Assembly: GCA_029339195.1 (NCBI GenBank)
Contig: JAPTJF010000444.1
Coordinates: forward strand, 1 to 52,006
Reading direction: 5' to 3'
Source of the DNA: Micractinium sp. NFX-FRZ
Lineage: Eukaryota; Chlorophyta; Trebouxiophyceae; Chlorellales; Chlorellaceae
Length of the DNA: 52,006 bases
Shown: positions 20,886 to 32,414 of the stretch, one piece after another
Numbering within the stretch: the first letter of the stretch is position 1
Layout of the letters: every line of letters starts with the position of its first letter
Program-made: the position numbers and the translations under genes
The notes under the pieces: model-generated
What the model was told of the DNA's origin: nothing
The model's input: the letters and a program-made list of their open reading frames with translations, nothing else
The model's database searches: none

Positions 20886-21348
20886 GCGCAAACTGTAAGC
20901 AAGCGGGCAAGGCCTGCTGAGGGGACCCTGGGAGCCGAGTGCTTTCCTGGAGAAGCTGGTCGAGTCACCGGTTGTGCAACCTGCCCTTCTGTGTTTCCAC
21001 TCACGCTCCACTCACACAAGCCCCAAGCACTCCGCTGGCCCGTTCCAGGCCCCAGGCTCGCTAAAGCCCGCAACTTGCCCCTCTCCGAGAAGGCTCGGTG
21101 AGTTCTCGGGTGCCCGACGCACCTCGGGCACCGCTGCACCCTCTGTCCAGCCGTTTGAATCATTCCAAGGTGACTTGTGGCCGCGCAAAGGCGGAGGGGC
21201 GCGCACAGGCGTGGAGAGGGCTGGCAGCCGCCGCGCCCGCGGTCCTGCCTCAGCTGCCGCCGGCATCTGCACCTGCAGCTCCTCACCCTGTCTCCCTCCT
21301 CTTTTGCTTCGCCTGCAGTCGTTTGTCTGTCCCCAACACGCCGCCGCG
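20886..21348. other. Intergenic; probable bZIP 5' UTR with an intron
   Basis: TGTAA at 20894-20898 lies only 9 nt past the PGAP1 stop. A donor at 21098 (CTCG|GTGAGT) and an acceptor at 21318 (CGCCTGCAG) could bound a 5'-UTR intron of the bZIP gene, leaving 30 nt of leader before the ATG. Confidence 0.35.
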
Positions 21349-24300
21349 ATGAGAGGGTGGCAGGTGATCACGGGAGCAGCAGACAACTGGTCGCCGGCCA
21401 CACCCAACGACGCCGTTATCCAGTCGCTCCTGCCGCCCGCCGCCTCCAGCGCCGCCCCCCTGCAGTGGCCACCCGTCATCAGCACCGGCCTAGGAGGCCC
21501 CCACCACAGGCAAGGCCCCATTGGCTGGCTGGCGGAAGGGCGCCGGCGGAGCTGGCGGGGCGGCCGGGCACAACGCCCGAGAAGGTTCCCCCCCTCGTCT
21601 TGTTTCGCTGTAGTCTGTCTACCACTGCCCTGGTCCGTTTCTTCACCAGCGCACTCCTCTCTCCACTTCCTGCTCCACTTGTCCTTGCAGGGACGGCGCC
21701 GCCAGCGGCACCAGCGGCGGCGGCGGCGGCGGCAGCTCCCTGCACCGCGCCCTGTCCTCTGCCAGCCCCGCCCTGGGGCCCGCCCTCCCGGGCCTGCTGC
21801 TCCCCGTCCCCGAACCCGCCCCCCTCAACCTGCACCAGGTCAGTATCTCTGCCCAGCTCAAAAGTCAAACCTGGACAGGACGCTTAGAAGGCAGGGCGCC
21901 TGGGACTTCCAGTTCTGCTTGGTACGGTGAAACTGTCATCACCCTCCTGATGTGCACGTTCCTCCACCCTCCTGCCGCCGCCGCCGCGCCGCAACCGCCG
22001 TCCGCCCTCCCTGCTCCCTCACACTGCGTGCAGGGCCTGACATTTGGCGCCGCCCCTCCCGCGCTCTCCCCCATCCCTGAGGGCCTCCCTGTGGGTGCCG
22101 CCGGCACCTCCAACCGCCTGCTGGCGCAGCTGCAAGAGGCGCGGGCGGCGGAGGCCTCCGCGGGCGGCCACAGCAGCGGGCACAGCGGGGGCGGCCACGT
22201 GGACACTGCCAGCCTGGCGCACCGGGCGGAGGGTGAGCTGCTGGGTGGCGGCACGGGGGAGAGTTGTGGGTGGTGGGGGCAGTGGAGGGGAGGGGAGGGG
22301 ATGGAGGAGCAGGAGAGGCTAGGGGGCCCACCTGTGGCGGCCGCGCGTGGCGCTATCTCTTGGCTCGGCGCGGAATGCATCAGAATTCATATTATCTGCA
22401 TTATTGTACCACAGACTCCGCTTGGCGACCAACTCACAGCTGCCCGCCGACACCCCTTCTGCCCTCCCAAATTCCCCTCGCCCCCTTCTGCAGCCGGCGA
22501 CGCCCCCCACGGCGCAGAGCACGCGCACGCCGCCAGCTCCTACCACCTGCGCACCCGCAGCTCCTCGCTGCGCGCAGCCTGGGTGGAGAGGCCGGTGGAG
22601 GAGCTGGAGGAGGCGGAGGAGGAGGAGGAGAAGGCAAAGGAGGCGCCGCCGGCAGGCGCGGCGGGCAGGGCGTTTGAAGACGCCGACTCCGACGGGGGCA
22701 CCGACAGCGAGGGTGGGTGGGTGGGGTTGTTGAGGGGAGGGGAGGGGGAGGAGGGGAGGGGGTGAGGTGGCAGGAACAGGGGGGAGGAGCACAGCGAGGG
22801 TGGGTGGGTGGGGTCGCTGAGGGGAGGGGGAGGAGGGGAGGTGGCAGGAACAGGGGGGAGGAGCCTAGGTGCCGGTGGCCTGGACGCCCAGTTTAGGCTG
22901 CAGCTTGGTGCACCCTGCCTTATTCGCCCATTCAGCTGCACCGACCAGTTCCGCTGGCATTCCTATCCCCTTGCCCTCTACCAACCAACCAGCCGCCCCC
23001 TCCCACCCTTCCTTGCCTCCCCCTGGCCTGCCCCCCGCCCCCGCAGACGAGGAGCCCCCGCGCGCAGTGTCTCGCAAGGCAAGCAAGCCCGCCGGCAAGC
23101 CCGCCGGCAAGCCCCCCACTAGGAAGCGCGCCAGGGCGGGCGCCAAGGCGGCCGCCGCCAAGGCGCACCCCGCTGTCGCGGCCGCACACGAGGAGGACGA
23201 TGAGACGGGCGATGATGAGGAGGGCGGCACGGGCGGCACGGCCAGCCAGAAGCGGCTGGGGCGGCCGGTGGTGTACAAGGGCGACCCTGATGCGCCACAC
23301 CTGACGGAAGCAGAGCGCCGCAAGATCAAGAGGTGAGGTTGGGATGGGGGAGGGGAGGGGGAGAGGGGAGGGAGGGGGACAGCAGGTGGTGCGAGGGTCT
23401 GGAGGAGGAGGGCAGGGGGCCAGGGAGAGGCTGGGGGAGCGTCGCCGCCCCTGGCTTGCCCTGCCCCAACTTGCCGGGCCTCCTCTCCTCCCTCCCTCCT
23501 CCGCCCTACCTCCTACCCTCCGCGCACACCCCCTGGACCCTCCTGACGTTGATAAACAACGTACCCCTTGCTCTCCGTATCCCACCTGCCCCCTCACCCA
23601 CGTCTTTGTTGGAGATGGAAGTTCCCCCCTTCCTCGAAACACACCCCACGCCCCCCGCTCCCCCCGCAGGCGCATCGCCAACCGCGAGTCTGCCCGCCGC
23701 GTGCGCGCCAAGCGGGCGGAGCTCATGGACGAGCTGCAGGTGGGCGGGCAGGGTACAGGGTGGGTGAGTGGGCGGGTGGGCGGTTCTGATGGAGAAGGGT
23801 GAGCTGATGGATGAGCTGCAGGTGGGGTAGGCGATAGGCAGTGGTGGGCTGGTGGGACAGGGGAGGGTGGGGCAGGCTGGCTGGCACGTCAGCGTCCCCC
23901 ATGCTTTTCCACCCACCGAAGATGCGTGCGACAGCTCAGGCCCCGCTCAGCGCAGCCGTATGGCATGGCAGCAGTAGCAAGAACCTCACCTCCCGTGCTC
24001 TTCCCCGTCAATCCGTCAAACCAGCAACCCGCCCTGCCCCCACTTTTCTTCCTCCCTGCCGCAGATCAAGGTCACGGCCCAGGCGCAGCAGAACGCGCGC
24101 CTGGCCAGCCACGCCGCCATGCTGGAGAACCAGCGCAACATGCTGCTGCAGCAGGTGGGGGCCAGGGGCAGGGCAAGGGGTGGGCGCTCGGGTTGGGGAC
24201 ACAAAGTGCGGGATGTGTGTGTGGACGCGGGTGCCAACCCGCCTTTGCATGGTGCTTGTATGGCACATTGCCACACCAAGTGCGGGCGGTAGCGGGACGG

Positions 24301-25601
24301 CTTGCCAGCGGCAGAGCAGGATGGTCGAGGTTCTTGTGCATTTGCCCCCTCCCCTGCCCGTCTCTGCTCCTGCCTGCACCAACACTACCCCTGCCCCTTC
24401 CCCCCCGCCCGCCAGAACGCGCTGCTGCAGCAGAAGATGAGCCAGAAGGCGGGGGAGAACGTGAGCCTGTACAACCAGCTCTACCTGGTGAGCGGGGGGT
24501 GCGGGGTTGTGCACAGGTTGTGGCGGTCATTGGAACCGTGGGCACGTAGCTTTGCTTGGATGGTGAGCAGGGACCTTGCCTTTCCAGATGGGGAAGGTGG
24601 GCAGGCACCTGCCATCTGGCTACGTCGACAGGTCGGGGGGTGCAGGTTCTTGGTTTAGCGGGGTGCGAGTGCGGTATGGTGGGAGTGGGGCACCTTTGTG
24701 CGTGTGGGGGGAGTCGTGTGGTGTGCAAGTGGTGGCTTGCTTGGCTAACATGGGCCAGCTCTGTACGAGACGCAAGTTGCCTGCCGCTGCAGGGCAAGAC
24801 CCTCCCCCCTCCTAACACAGAGCCCAATGCAGCACAGCGCACACCACTGACCCTCCCCCTCCTCCCACCACTGCCCTCCCCCGGCCCCCGTCCCTGGTGA
24901 TTGCCTGCAGCTGCGCAGGCTGCTGCCCCCCGAGGTGGTGGCTCAGGCGGAGCGCGACGCTCATGCGGCCACGCCGCCCCCCGGCAGCCCCGTGCCCATG
25001 CAGGGTGGGTGGGTTCAGGGTGGGTGCAGGGTGGGCGGGTAACGATGGCCAGTCGAGGAGGCCTGGCTGACCAAGACTGGCGCGCACAGCGCAACACAGC
25101 CCTGCACGGCGCCAAATAATTCCGCCCGCTGTCTACCAGCGCCAGCGTGTGCCGTCTATGGCCTGCGCTGCGCCTGCCTGCTGTCCCCCCGCGCTCCTCG
25201 AATCATAAACACAACACTCCCAACGCAACCACCCCACCCCACCCCACCACACCCTCCGCCCCCTGGCCCACCCTTGCAGGCAGCGGCATGTTTGTGCCCA
25301 TCACGCCCAGCGGGTGCCCCGGCGGCAACGAGGACCCGTTTGGTGCCGACCCCTCCGGCCTGCAGCAGGTGAGGCCGGCTGGCTTTGTTGGTGGTGGGCC
25401 CAACATCAAATCAGCAATGCAGCAGCTCAGCCAGAGAGTGGGAGGGCTGGGGGCGCTGGGCAGGGAAGTTCTAAGTTTGACGCCAGCTCTGCCTGCTGTG
25501 CCTGCTGTGCTATACAACGCCTGCAACACCAAGGCAGAGCCCTCTGCCTGCTCATGCACCCCACTGGACCACCCTGCCTGCAGAGCCTGGCCTTCCTGTG
25601 A
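21349..25601 (+). CDS. bZIP transcription factor
   Basis: Eleven exons: 21349-21509, 21691-21838, 22034-22232, 22494-22712, 23047-23332, 23670-23739, 24065-24154, 24416-24487, 24911-25004, 25280-25368 and 25584-25601, giving 481 aa. The N-terminal half is Ser/Gly/Ala-rich with an acidic run of Glu. A Lys/Ala-rich tract (SKPAGKPAGKPP, RKRARAG) may aid nuclear import. Residues about 338-360 form the basic region RRIANRESARRVRAKRAE with the invariant N-x7-R. Nine residues later a Leu starts heptads L-Q-L-L-L-L, a zipper of about five turns rich in Gln (MLLQQNALLQQKM). The last exon encodes only SLAFL. The first intron has a GC donor (CAG|GCAAGG). DNA target and partners cannot be read from sequence. 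Confidence 0.9.
22703..22864 (+). repeat. Tandem duplication of exon 4 end, donor and G-rich intron start (bZIP gene)
   Basis: 22703-22788 and 22790-22864 share ACAGCGAGGGTGGGTGGG followed by the same G-rich stretch ending GGAACAGGGGGGAGGAGC. The second copy offers another GTGGGT donor. Confidence 0.85.
23800..23827 (+). repeat. Copy of the end of exon 6 plus donor (bZIP gene)
   Basis: GAGCTGATGGATGAGCTGCA followed by GGTGGGG repeats 23719-23745 (ELMDELQ and its donor) with two or three changes. Confidence 0.85.
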
Positions 25602-27212
25602 GGAGCCGGACGTAGCCAAGCACCGGAGCGCCTGCTGCTCCCGCCAGCCCTGGCAGTGGCGTGAAGGCGAGCCTCTGCCCGTGGGCTGTGCCGCCCAGGC
25701 TGGCGCGCCTGCCTGAGAGCGCTGAGGCGCCAGGCCAGTTCCACCCTGGCTGTTGCACCTGGCTTAATGCCGGGAAGCCAGCGTGGCCGCGGCTGTGCCG
25801 CTGGCCGCCTTGGGCCGAAAAGGGTGCCAAGTCTTTGACAGATTTGCCGGCCGCCTTGGGCCAAACGGGGTGCCGAGCCCCCGCAGCTTTTGAAAGACGG
25901 CTGCCCAAACTCAACAGACGTTGTTTCAAAAAAGTCGTAAAAAGTAAGTGATTAGGACTCTTGTTGCTGTGTTGCTGCCGATGTCGCCCCCCCGGAATCC
26001 ATGCCTGCCTCCCCCTCCACACCCTCTGACACTGCTGAATCTCCCGACCCAAAACACACGCCCGGCAGCGGGGGTAAAGCATCTCTTCGGGCCGCTTGCT
26101 GGCTGTGCTGCTAGCACACCAGCTCAGCGTGCCCCCCTCCCCCTCGTCCCCGTTGCCCCCCGTCCCCTGCTTCTCCCCTGCCCCCTCGCTCTCCCCTCCC
26201 TCCCTTATCCGGATTCCGCCCCTCTTGTCAGCTGAGAGAAGACCCCTTTATGCTTCCCCGGTTGATGCGATTCTATTAGAGCCCAGACTTAGCGCCGGTT
26301 AGTTGGCTCTCAGCCTCACCTCACTTCCACCCCTTCTCCACCCTGCAACCCGCCCCGGTTAGTTGGGCATTCAAGCATCACCTCACTTCCACCCCTCATC
26401 CTTGCCATCCTCATCCTTGCCCCGGTAAGATCTGCCTCAGTCACGCCTCACTTCCACCCTTTTACTCCACTGTTGCTCCCTGCCTGCCTGCATGCCCTTG
26501 GCCCGTCGTCTTAATGTGTGTTGATCACCCACCCATCAACGGAGGCCCTCCAGTAAGGCAAGCCTCCGCCTCAGACTCTCCCTTCATTGCCTTCTCACCC
26601 CATCACCCTGAGTTGTATCCTACTGCTCACCAACTGCCTGCCCTGTATGGGCAGGAAACGCAAGCCCTGCACTGATTGCACACCCACCTCGTGCTCCCTG
26701 CCTGCCGTGCGCCACGGCACTGCCCGGCAGCCGCCCAGCCCGCTGCCGCCTTTGCGCCCCCTCTGGCTCCGTTTCGGACGCAAGGAGCCAGCTTTTTCCT
26801 GTGACCTGCATGCCTTCTCGACTGCCTGTAGCCTGCAACAAATGTAAAGCCCTGTTTGTATAGACTGTGTGGCGGTGGATTGGTGCGCCGTTCTCTGCGC
26901 CGCCAGGTGGGCGCTGCATCGGCTGGCTGCCTGGAGAGGCGGGGGGCGGTTGTGCCGAGCGTGTCGTTCGTCACGTGCCCGCTGGCTGAGCATGCGCTGC
27001 TCCGGCTACCGGCAGCAGAGAGCCCGGCAACCCAGGCCTCGTTGCATCCCTGCTGGCCGAGGACTGACTTCAGCGGGATCGCATTTCAGCTCTACACATC
27101 AAACACGCGGTTATTGGGGCGGCAGGCGTTGCCGCCGTCCGTTGCTACCGCCGCCGCCGCCGCCGCCGCCGCCGCCAGCAGGCTTTCTCCTGCCTCCCCG
27201 CAGCCAGCCGTC
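25602..27212. other. 1.6-kb intergenic region, C-rich
   Basis: Holds the bZIP 3' UTR and the BUD23 promoter. Two copies of GGCCGCCTTGGGCC lie at 25803 and 25849, and a three-copy minisatellite at 26295-26459. TGTAA at 26844-26848 is too far to assign. The frame upstream of the BUD23 ATG is open from 26856 but contains no ATG, so it was not included. Confidence 0.45.
26295..26459 (+). repeat. Three imperfect copies of a unit of about 62 bp
   Basis: Each copy has a CCGGTTAGTTGG-like start and a CTCACTTCCACCC end (26295-26333, 26354-26395, 26420-26459). No coding potential. Confidence 0.7.
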
Positions 27213-30158
27213 ATGGGCAGAAAGCGGCAGCGGCAGCAGCAGGCGCTGCAGTCCTCACGCCCGGAGCACACGCGGGCAGCAGAGGAGCTGTATGCTGCAG
27301 ACCATGAGCGCTACCACGGGCAGAACGGGGCGCTGCAGCGTGACATGGCGCAGCTGGGTGCTGCACTGCTGGGGCTGCAGGTGAGCCAGCTGGGTGCTGC
27401 ACTGCTGGGCCTGCAGGTGCACAGCCAGCGCGCATTGGAGGGCAGGGGTGCCCAGACGGGGCACTCGCTGGATGGACGCGTCACAACTTGTGGGTCATCA
27501 GGCTCAATCTGATCAGCATGTACCGTACTCACGTTTGCTCAACCGTGCCTGCCTGTCCTGCCTGAAGCAAGCCCCTGACCTCCAGCCCTGCCCTGCCCTG
27601 CCCTGCCCTGCACCATCTGCCTGCCTGCAGGGCGCCGCCAGCCTGCTTGCCGACCTCGGCTGCGGCTCTGGGCTGAGCGCAGAGGTGCTCAATTCACTGC
27701 CGGGCGTGGCCTGGGTGGGCACCGACCTTACGAGAGAGATGCTGCAGCTGGCGGGGCGCCAGCCTGGCGGCGCCGGCCGCCTGGCGCTCTCGGACTTTGG
27801 GCAGGGGCTGCCCTTCCGGGCGGCCAGCCTGGATGGAGCCATCTCTGTGTCTGCTGTGCAGGCAAGGAAGCTGGGGGCTGGGGCTGAGGCATGGGGTGGT
27901 GGGGCTCAGGCTTGGAGGTGGCCCTGGCAGGGAGGCAGGGCAGGGGAGAGCAGGGCACCTGCCCTGAGCCAGCAGCAAGGGCATAGCCGCACCTTGACCC
28001 CACCGGTGGGGACGTCTGCTTGCAGCATTCAGCGGCATCGCTGCACCCATCCCATCCCACCGCTGGAGATGTCTGCCTGCATTGTTCCTGCCATCCGTAA
28101 GCCACCCCACTCTCCACGTCACTCCATGTCAGCCCCACTGGGATCTCACCCCTCCCTCCCGCCCACCCCATCACATGCCTGCAGTGGCTGTGCAGCGCCG
28201 CCGACCCGCCCGCCAGCATCCGCCGCCTCTTCTCTGGCCTGCGCAGCAGCCTGCGGCCGGGGGCACGTGCCACGCTGCAGGTGTACCCAGAAGGTGGGAT
28301 CCAGGGGGAGGAGCAGGGGGCAGGGGGCAGGGGGAGGGCTGTGAGTTGAGGGGTCGGAGGCCGAGGAGGGAGGCTGCCAGGCAGGGTGCTCTATGTTTCC
28401 CTACTGCGCTGTGCTGCGCCTCCTGTGACACCACGCTGCCATCACGCCCAGGTGTGCATCACATCCCGGTGCCCTGCACAACACCTACAGGCAGCTGTAC
28501 AATGTAAACCCGCAACTCTCACGCTGCCCCGCCCTGCATCCCATTGCCGCCGCCATGCAGGCGACGCCCAGGTGCAGCAGCTGGTGGGCGGGGCACAGCA
28601 GTGCGGCCTGGATGCCGGCTTCTTTGTTGCCCTGCCCCACCCCACGCCCGCCAGAAAGTGAGCTCCGGGAGGGGCTGGGAGGGAAGGGGGCGGCACCAGC
28701 CGGGTGCACCGTTTGTTGCCTGCTAGTTGACGTTGGATAGTGGGAGTGAGGGCTCGCAGGCCGCTCCGTTGTACGGCCCTGGCGCTCTGCTCTACCGCTC
28801 TGCGCTTTGGGTAACAAATTTCCACTCAAAACAGCCCCTACCGCTCTGCCTCTGCCCGCAACAAATGCAGGTGCTACCTGCTAGTCCAGCGCCCGGCCGC
28901 CGCCCTGCAGCAGCCGCACGGCGAGCTGGCATTGGGCGCCTGCCTGTCGCACCGTGCCTGCAACCTGGCCTTCCCCAAAACCGGCAGCTGCATCCTCGCC
29001 TGGCTGCGCCATCTGCAGCGGCAGGGACTGCCTGTGGATTCTTTGGAAGAGGCAGCCGGGCGCGTGCAGCAGGAGCACGCCGGCGTTGGCAAGCGCATGG
29101 TTGTCTGGCTGCTGCGGCGGGCGCTGAGCCTGTCTGACGGCGGCGGCGGCAGAGACAGCGGCGGCATGCCAGCCCAGCCTGCTGCGGCAGCACCTGTTGG
29201 CGGCGAGGACATTGACAGCGGCAGCAGCAGCAGGGGCGGGGGGCCGACGGTGCGCGCCGAGCTTCAGGTGCAGGATGAAGGCCTGATGCCCTGTGGTGGC
29301 GCCATCTATGTGCAGCTGACAGCGGCAGCAGAGGTGCTCAGAGCCTTACACTTTGGCAGCTGCAGCACAGCACCCGCCGACCAGCAGCAGCAGCAGGGTG
29401 CTGGAGAAGCGGCAGCCCAGCAGCCGGCAGCCGCAGCATGTGCGGTGCAGCCGGCGGCAGCTGACGGCGGCGCGGCAGAGGAAGCAGTACATGCAGCCGC
29501 AGAGGGTGACGCAGCAGCCAATTTTGACCCCCTTCAGTTTCAGGCTGCTGCTGAAGCGGCGGCCAGGCAGCTGCTGGCGGGGCCGGGGCCCGTCAACCGC
29601 GTCAGCACTGCTAGCAGCGGCGGCGGCAGCAGCAGCAGCCTCCAAGTGCGGCGCGTGCTGGTGAAACCAGCCAGCGCAGAAGAGGCGGCCCTGCACGCAC
29701 GGCAGCAGCCGCTGCAAGCCTTCTCGGCACCCCCAGCAGGCAGCGTCTCTAAAGCCCACCGGTGTGCCAGGCTGGAGCCTCTGCAGATGCCTGGCCTGGC
29801 GGCAGCTGTGCTGCATGCCCACAACATGGCTCAGCATCTGGTTCTGCGCTTCTCCTGCAGCGGCGGCAGCGGCAGCAGTGGCGGCTGCTGCCGCCAATGC
29901 AGCAGCGGCGGCGGCAACAGCAGCAGCAGCGACTGCAGCGGCGGCAGCGGCGATGAGCGGTGCACCTCCTGTGTGTCGCGCGCTGTGCACGGGCTGTGCG
30001 CTGAGCTCAACGGATGCGTGGTGGGCGTGGATGCTCACCTGTTTCCAGGCAGAGCGGAGGCCACCTGGGTGCTCTACCTCCAGGGCTTGCAGCATGCCGA
30101 CCGTGCTGAGCTGGCAGCGGCTGTGCTGCGCCATTGCAGCGGCGCCGGCCAGCCTTGA
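27213..30158 (+). CDS. BUD23: BUD23/WBSCR22-type 18S rRNA (guanine-N7) methyltransferase with long C-terminal extension
   Basis: BUD23 methylates a guanine of 18S rRNA during 40S maturation, with a TRMT112-type partner. Five exons: 27213-27380, 27631-27861, 28185-28293, 28561-28657 and 28871-30158, giving 630 aa. Family motifs in order: SSRPEHTRAAEELY, LLADLGCGSGLSAEVL (SAM motif I), VGTDLTREML, LSDFGQGLPFRAASLDGAISVSA, WLCSAA, ARATLQVYPE and KCYLLVQRP. After about residue 210 the usual short Lys/Arg-rich BUD23 tail is missing. Instead the last exon runs on for about 420 residues that I do not recognise, with Gly/Ser and Ala/Gln runs and a Cys-rich patch (CTSCVSRAVHGLC). The frame is uninterrupted. 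Intron 2 has a GC donor (CAG|GCAAGG). Confidence 0.9.
27351..27416 (+). repeat. 36-bp in-frame duplication across the BUD23 exon 1 donor
   Basis: CAGCTGGGTGCTGCACTGCT begins at 27351 and again at 27387, and each copy ends CTGCAG|GTG. Using the second donor (27417) adds 12 residues without changing frame. Confidence 0.9.
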
Positions 30159-30966
30159 ACTGCTGGCTTGCTACACTCTTTCCTGTATGCAGCCCTGCGT
30201 TGGGTGCTCTTGAAGCGAACTGTTTGCAGCACCCTACTTGGTTTTGTACATTCTGGAGCCTGCCTTGCCCCGCCCCCTTTTCCCGCCCCCCTTTCCTGTG
30301 ATAGATCGCCCTGCTGGCCCCTGCCCGGCTAGCCTGCCCCAACATTTGCCACTGCTGTATGCTGCGTTGCACAACCTGAAAGTGAGTTGCCTGAACGTTT
30401 GATCTTTACAACATGGTATACGGTGCTGCTTCTCGGGACTGCTTCTCGCAGAGGTGAAAAGAGTGGCGGGCATGCTGCCTGAGGGTGGCAAATGTGGATT
30501 GCAGTCAGGCTTTGCACTTGAGAAAACTAGTGTCAAAAAAGAGGCTCGTAGCATGCATGGGAGACGTGCTGTGCAGGAGCAGAGGATGGTCTTCATGAAA
30601 ACGGAGTGTGGTGGCGGCGCATGTGGGATGGGGGGTGCAAGGGGTTCGAACGCCGGCATTTGGCATTTGTACCTGTACTGCTTGTGCAGTCAGTAGATAG
30701 AGCCAGGCGATGGCAGGCAGGCTGGCTTGCGCATGTGGCTGGAGGTGAGTACCCTCGGCATCGGCACACACAGCACCCGCACGAGAGTTGGGTCATGCAA
30801 AGGACAGGGCGCCGCTCAGCCTGGACGCCAGCAGCGAGTTGCCAGCTATTCAGTCGAGATTGTGTGCAACTCGGGGTTCGTTGTTCTTGGTTTCAGGGGC
30901 AGATGCAAGGCGGCGGTCAGCCGACGAGCGGGCTGTTGAGCAGGCCGGCCTGCCCCCGCGGGCGGC
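30159..30966. other. Convergent intergenic region
   Basis: Between the BUD23 stop and the stop of the Cys-rich gene. A minus-strand TGTAA lies near 30406. No gene recognised. A GGTTCGAAC at about 30644 resembles a tRNA T-loop, but the flanking stem does not pair. Confidence 0.4.
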
Positions 30967-32414
30967 TCAGCCCCTGGCTGGCACAGGGCGGCATCCACCG
31001 TACAAGCCCCAGGGGCCGTGGCGGAAGGCCTCGAAACCGGGCATGCACCTGGTGCAGCCGAAAAAGTCGCATTGGGTAGTGCAGCCAGGGAAGCGGCGAG
31101 GGCAGTCCTGGGGGTTCAGAGTGGGGAGGGTGAACACAGGCGGGCTGGGGGGACTGGGGGTCCGGGGCGGGGGAGGGGATGGGGACGGCGGCGGCGGGGA
31201 AGGCGTTGTGTGGCACACGACCGCAGACGGTTGGGAGGCTCGGACGGTTATGAAGCCAGGCAGGCACTTGGTGCACCAGAAAGAGCCGCACTCGGCGCAG
31301 TTTGGGAACGCATTGGAGCAGGGCCTGGGCGGCAGGGGCTGGGCTCCGGTGACGGGCCGGCACCCTTGGCGGTCGGGTTTGAGCTCATAGCCGGGGTTGC
31401 ACCTGCTGCATGTCGCTTCCCAGGGCAAGCACTGGCACTGCCAGTCGTACATCATCTGCACACAGAGCGTGGGGGGAAGGACGAGGGACTGTCAACCAGT
31501 GTGTGCATTGGAGGGTGCACACTGTGCCTGGCAGGGCTCCCACAAGCATGGATTAACCAGACCCGAGCAGAGCTCAGGGTGGCATGAGTGGTCCAAAACT
31601 GAGACGCTCCCGGGAGGCGCATGGCTGTGCAGGCAAGCAGGAAGCTGAGCAGACACCAGGCATGTGGAAGCACGGATGTGCATGACGGGAGGCGGTCTCG
31701 ATAGGAATAAAGTTATGGCGGCAGAGGGCGGTGGTATTCCTCCGACACACGCCCTCTCTACTCACGTTTCCTACGAAGCAGGTGAGACCGATGCCTTGCA
31801 AGAGCTTGCGGCTGGGCCTGATGCGAGGCTTTTCAGCGGCAGTGCCGGCTGCGCAGCAGGTAAGGGGACCGAAGGGGGCAGGGGCAGCCGGGGGATTGAC
31901 GCGGGGAGACGGGCGGTCACTGGCATATGGGCGAGCGGATTGGGCCTCAGGCAAGGGGCAGGGCATATGAGAGCGCAAGGTTTTTGATTTTTCATGCTGA
32001 ATGCACAGGGGGCAGCAGGTGGCCACTGTGAATGCCCAATACATGCCTGTGCCAGCTGGGGAAGTCCACCGGTCACAACGCCCCCTTCACCCCCCCTGCA
32101 TGCACCCAGTCTCACTGGTGGCATCCTCGGTTGCATTGGCAGAACTGCAGGGGTGCATGTTGAGGCGGAGCGAGGGCGCTTGGGTTAGGGAGGGGCGGTG
32201 GTGGTAAGGGCTGTGGGGTACGCGGGGTGGCATGGAGGGGTGTGTGGCCGCTCGGTTCCCAAGCACCAGTGCTGGCGCCGGCAGCCAGTCTGGTCAGCTG
32301 AGGAACGAGCTGTGGTTTCGGTCCCTGCCGTGAACCCACTGGTTTGTCTCGCGGCAGTCACCTGAGCGCCACGAGCAGCAGAGCGGCCAGCAGCCAGGCG
32401 CGAGGGGGAGCCAT
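30967..32414 (-). CDS. Small secreted Cys-rich protein with SPPP linker
   Basis: Four exons: 32362-32414, 32116-32144 (29 bp), 31766-31848 and 30967-31455, giving 217 aa with matching phases. MAPPRAWLLAALLLVALSSANA is a clear signal peptide with cleavage likely after ANA. The mature protein has repeated Cys modules of one style: CQCLPWEATCSRCNPGY, CAECGSFWCTKCLPGF and CTTQCDFFGCTRCMPGF, each ending CxxGY/F as in EGF/laminin-like or furin-like Cys-rich motifs. A Ser-Pro linker (TPSPPPPSPSPPPP) separates modules 2 and 3, as in algal cell-wall glycoproteins. It is probably an extracellular matrix or surface protein. Ligand unknown. Confidence 0.7.

Noticed and set aside
19809..21011. 400-aa minus-strand open frame
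   Set aside because: Lies opposite the PGAP1 last exon and has shadow-type composition (Arg, Gln, Ala, Gly); no motif.
24072..25115. 347-aa minus-strand open frame over the bZIP gene
   Set aside because: Antisense shadow rich in Pro, Arg and Ala with no recognisable motif, while the plus strand has a complete bZIP.
26856..27212. In-frame extension upstream of BUD23
   Set aside because: Open but without any ATG, and the BUD23 family starts close to the RPEH motif, so the ATG at 27213 was kept.
30626..30660. tRNA-like T-loop (GGTTCGAAC)
   Set aside because: The bases either side do not form a T-stem, and no acceptor, D or anticodon arms are visible.
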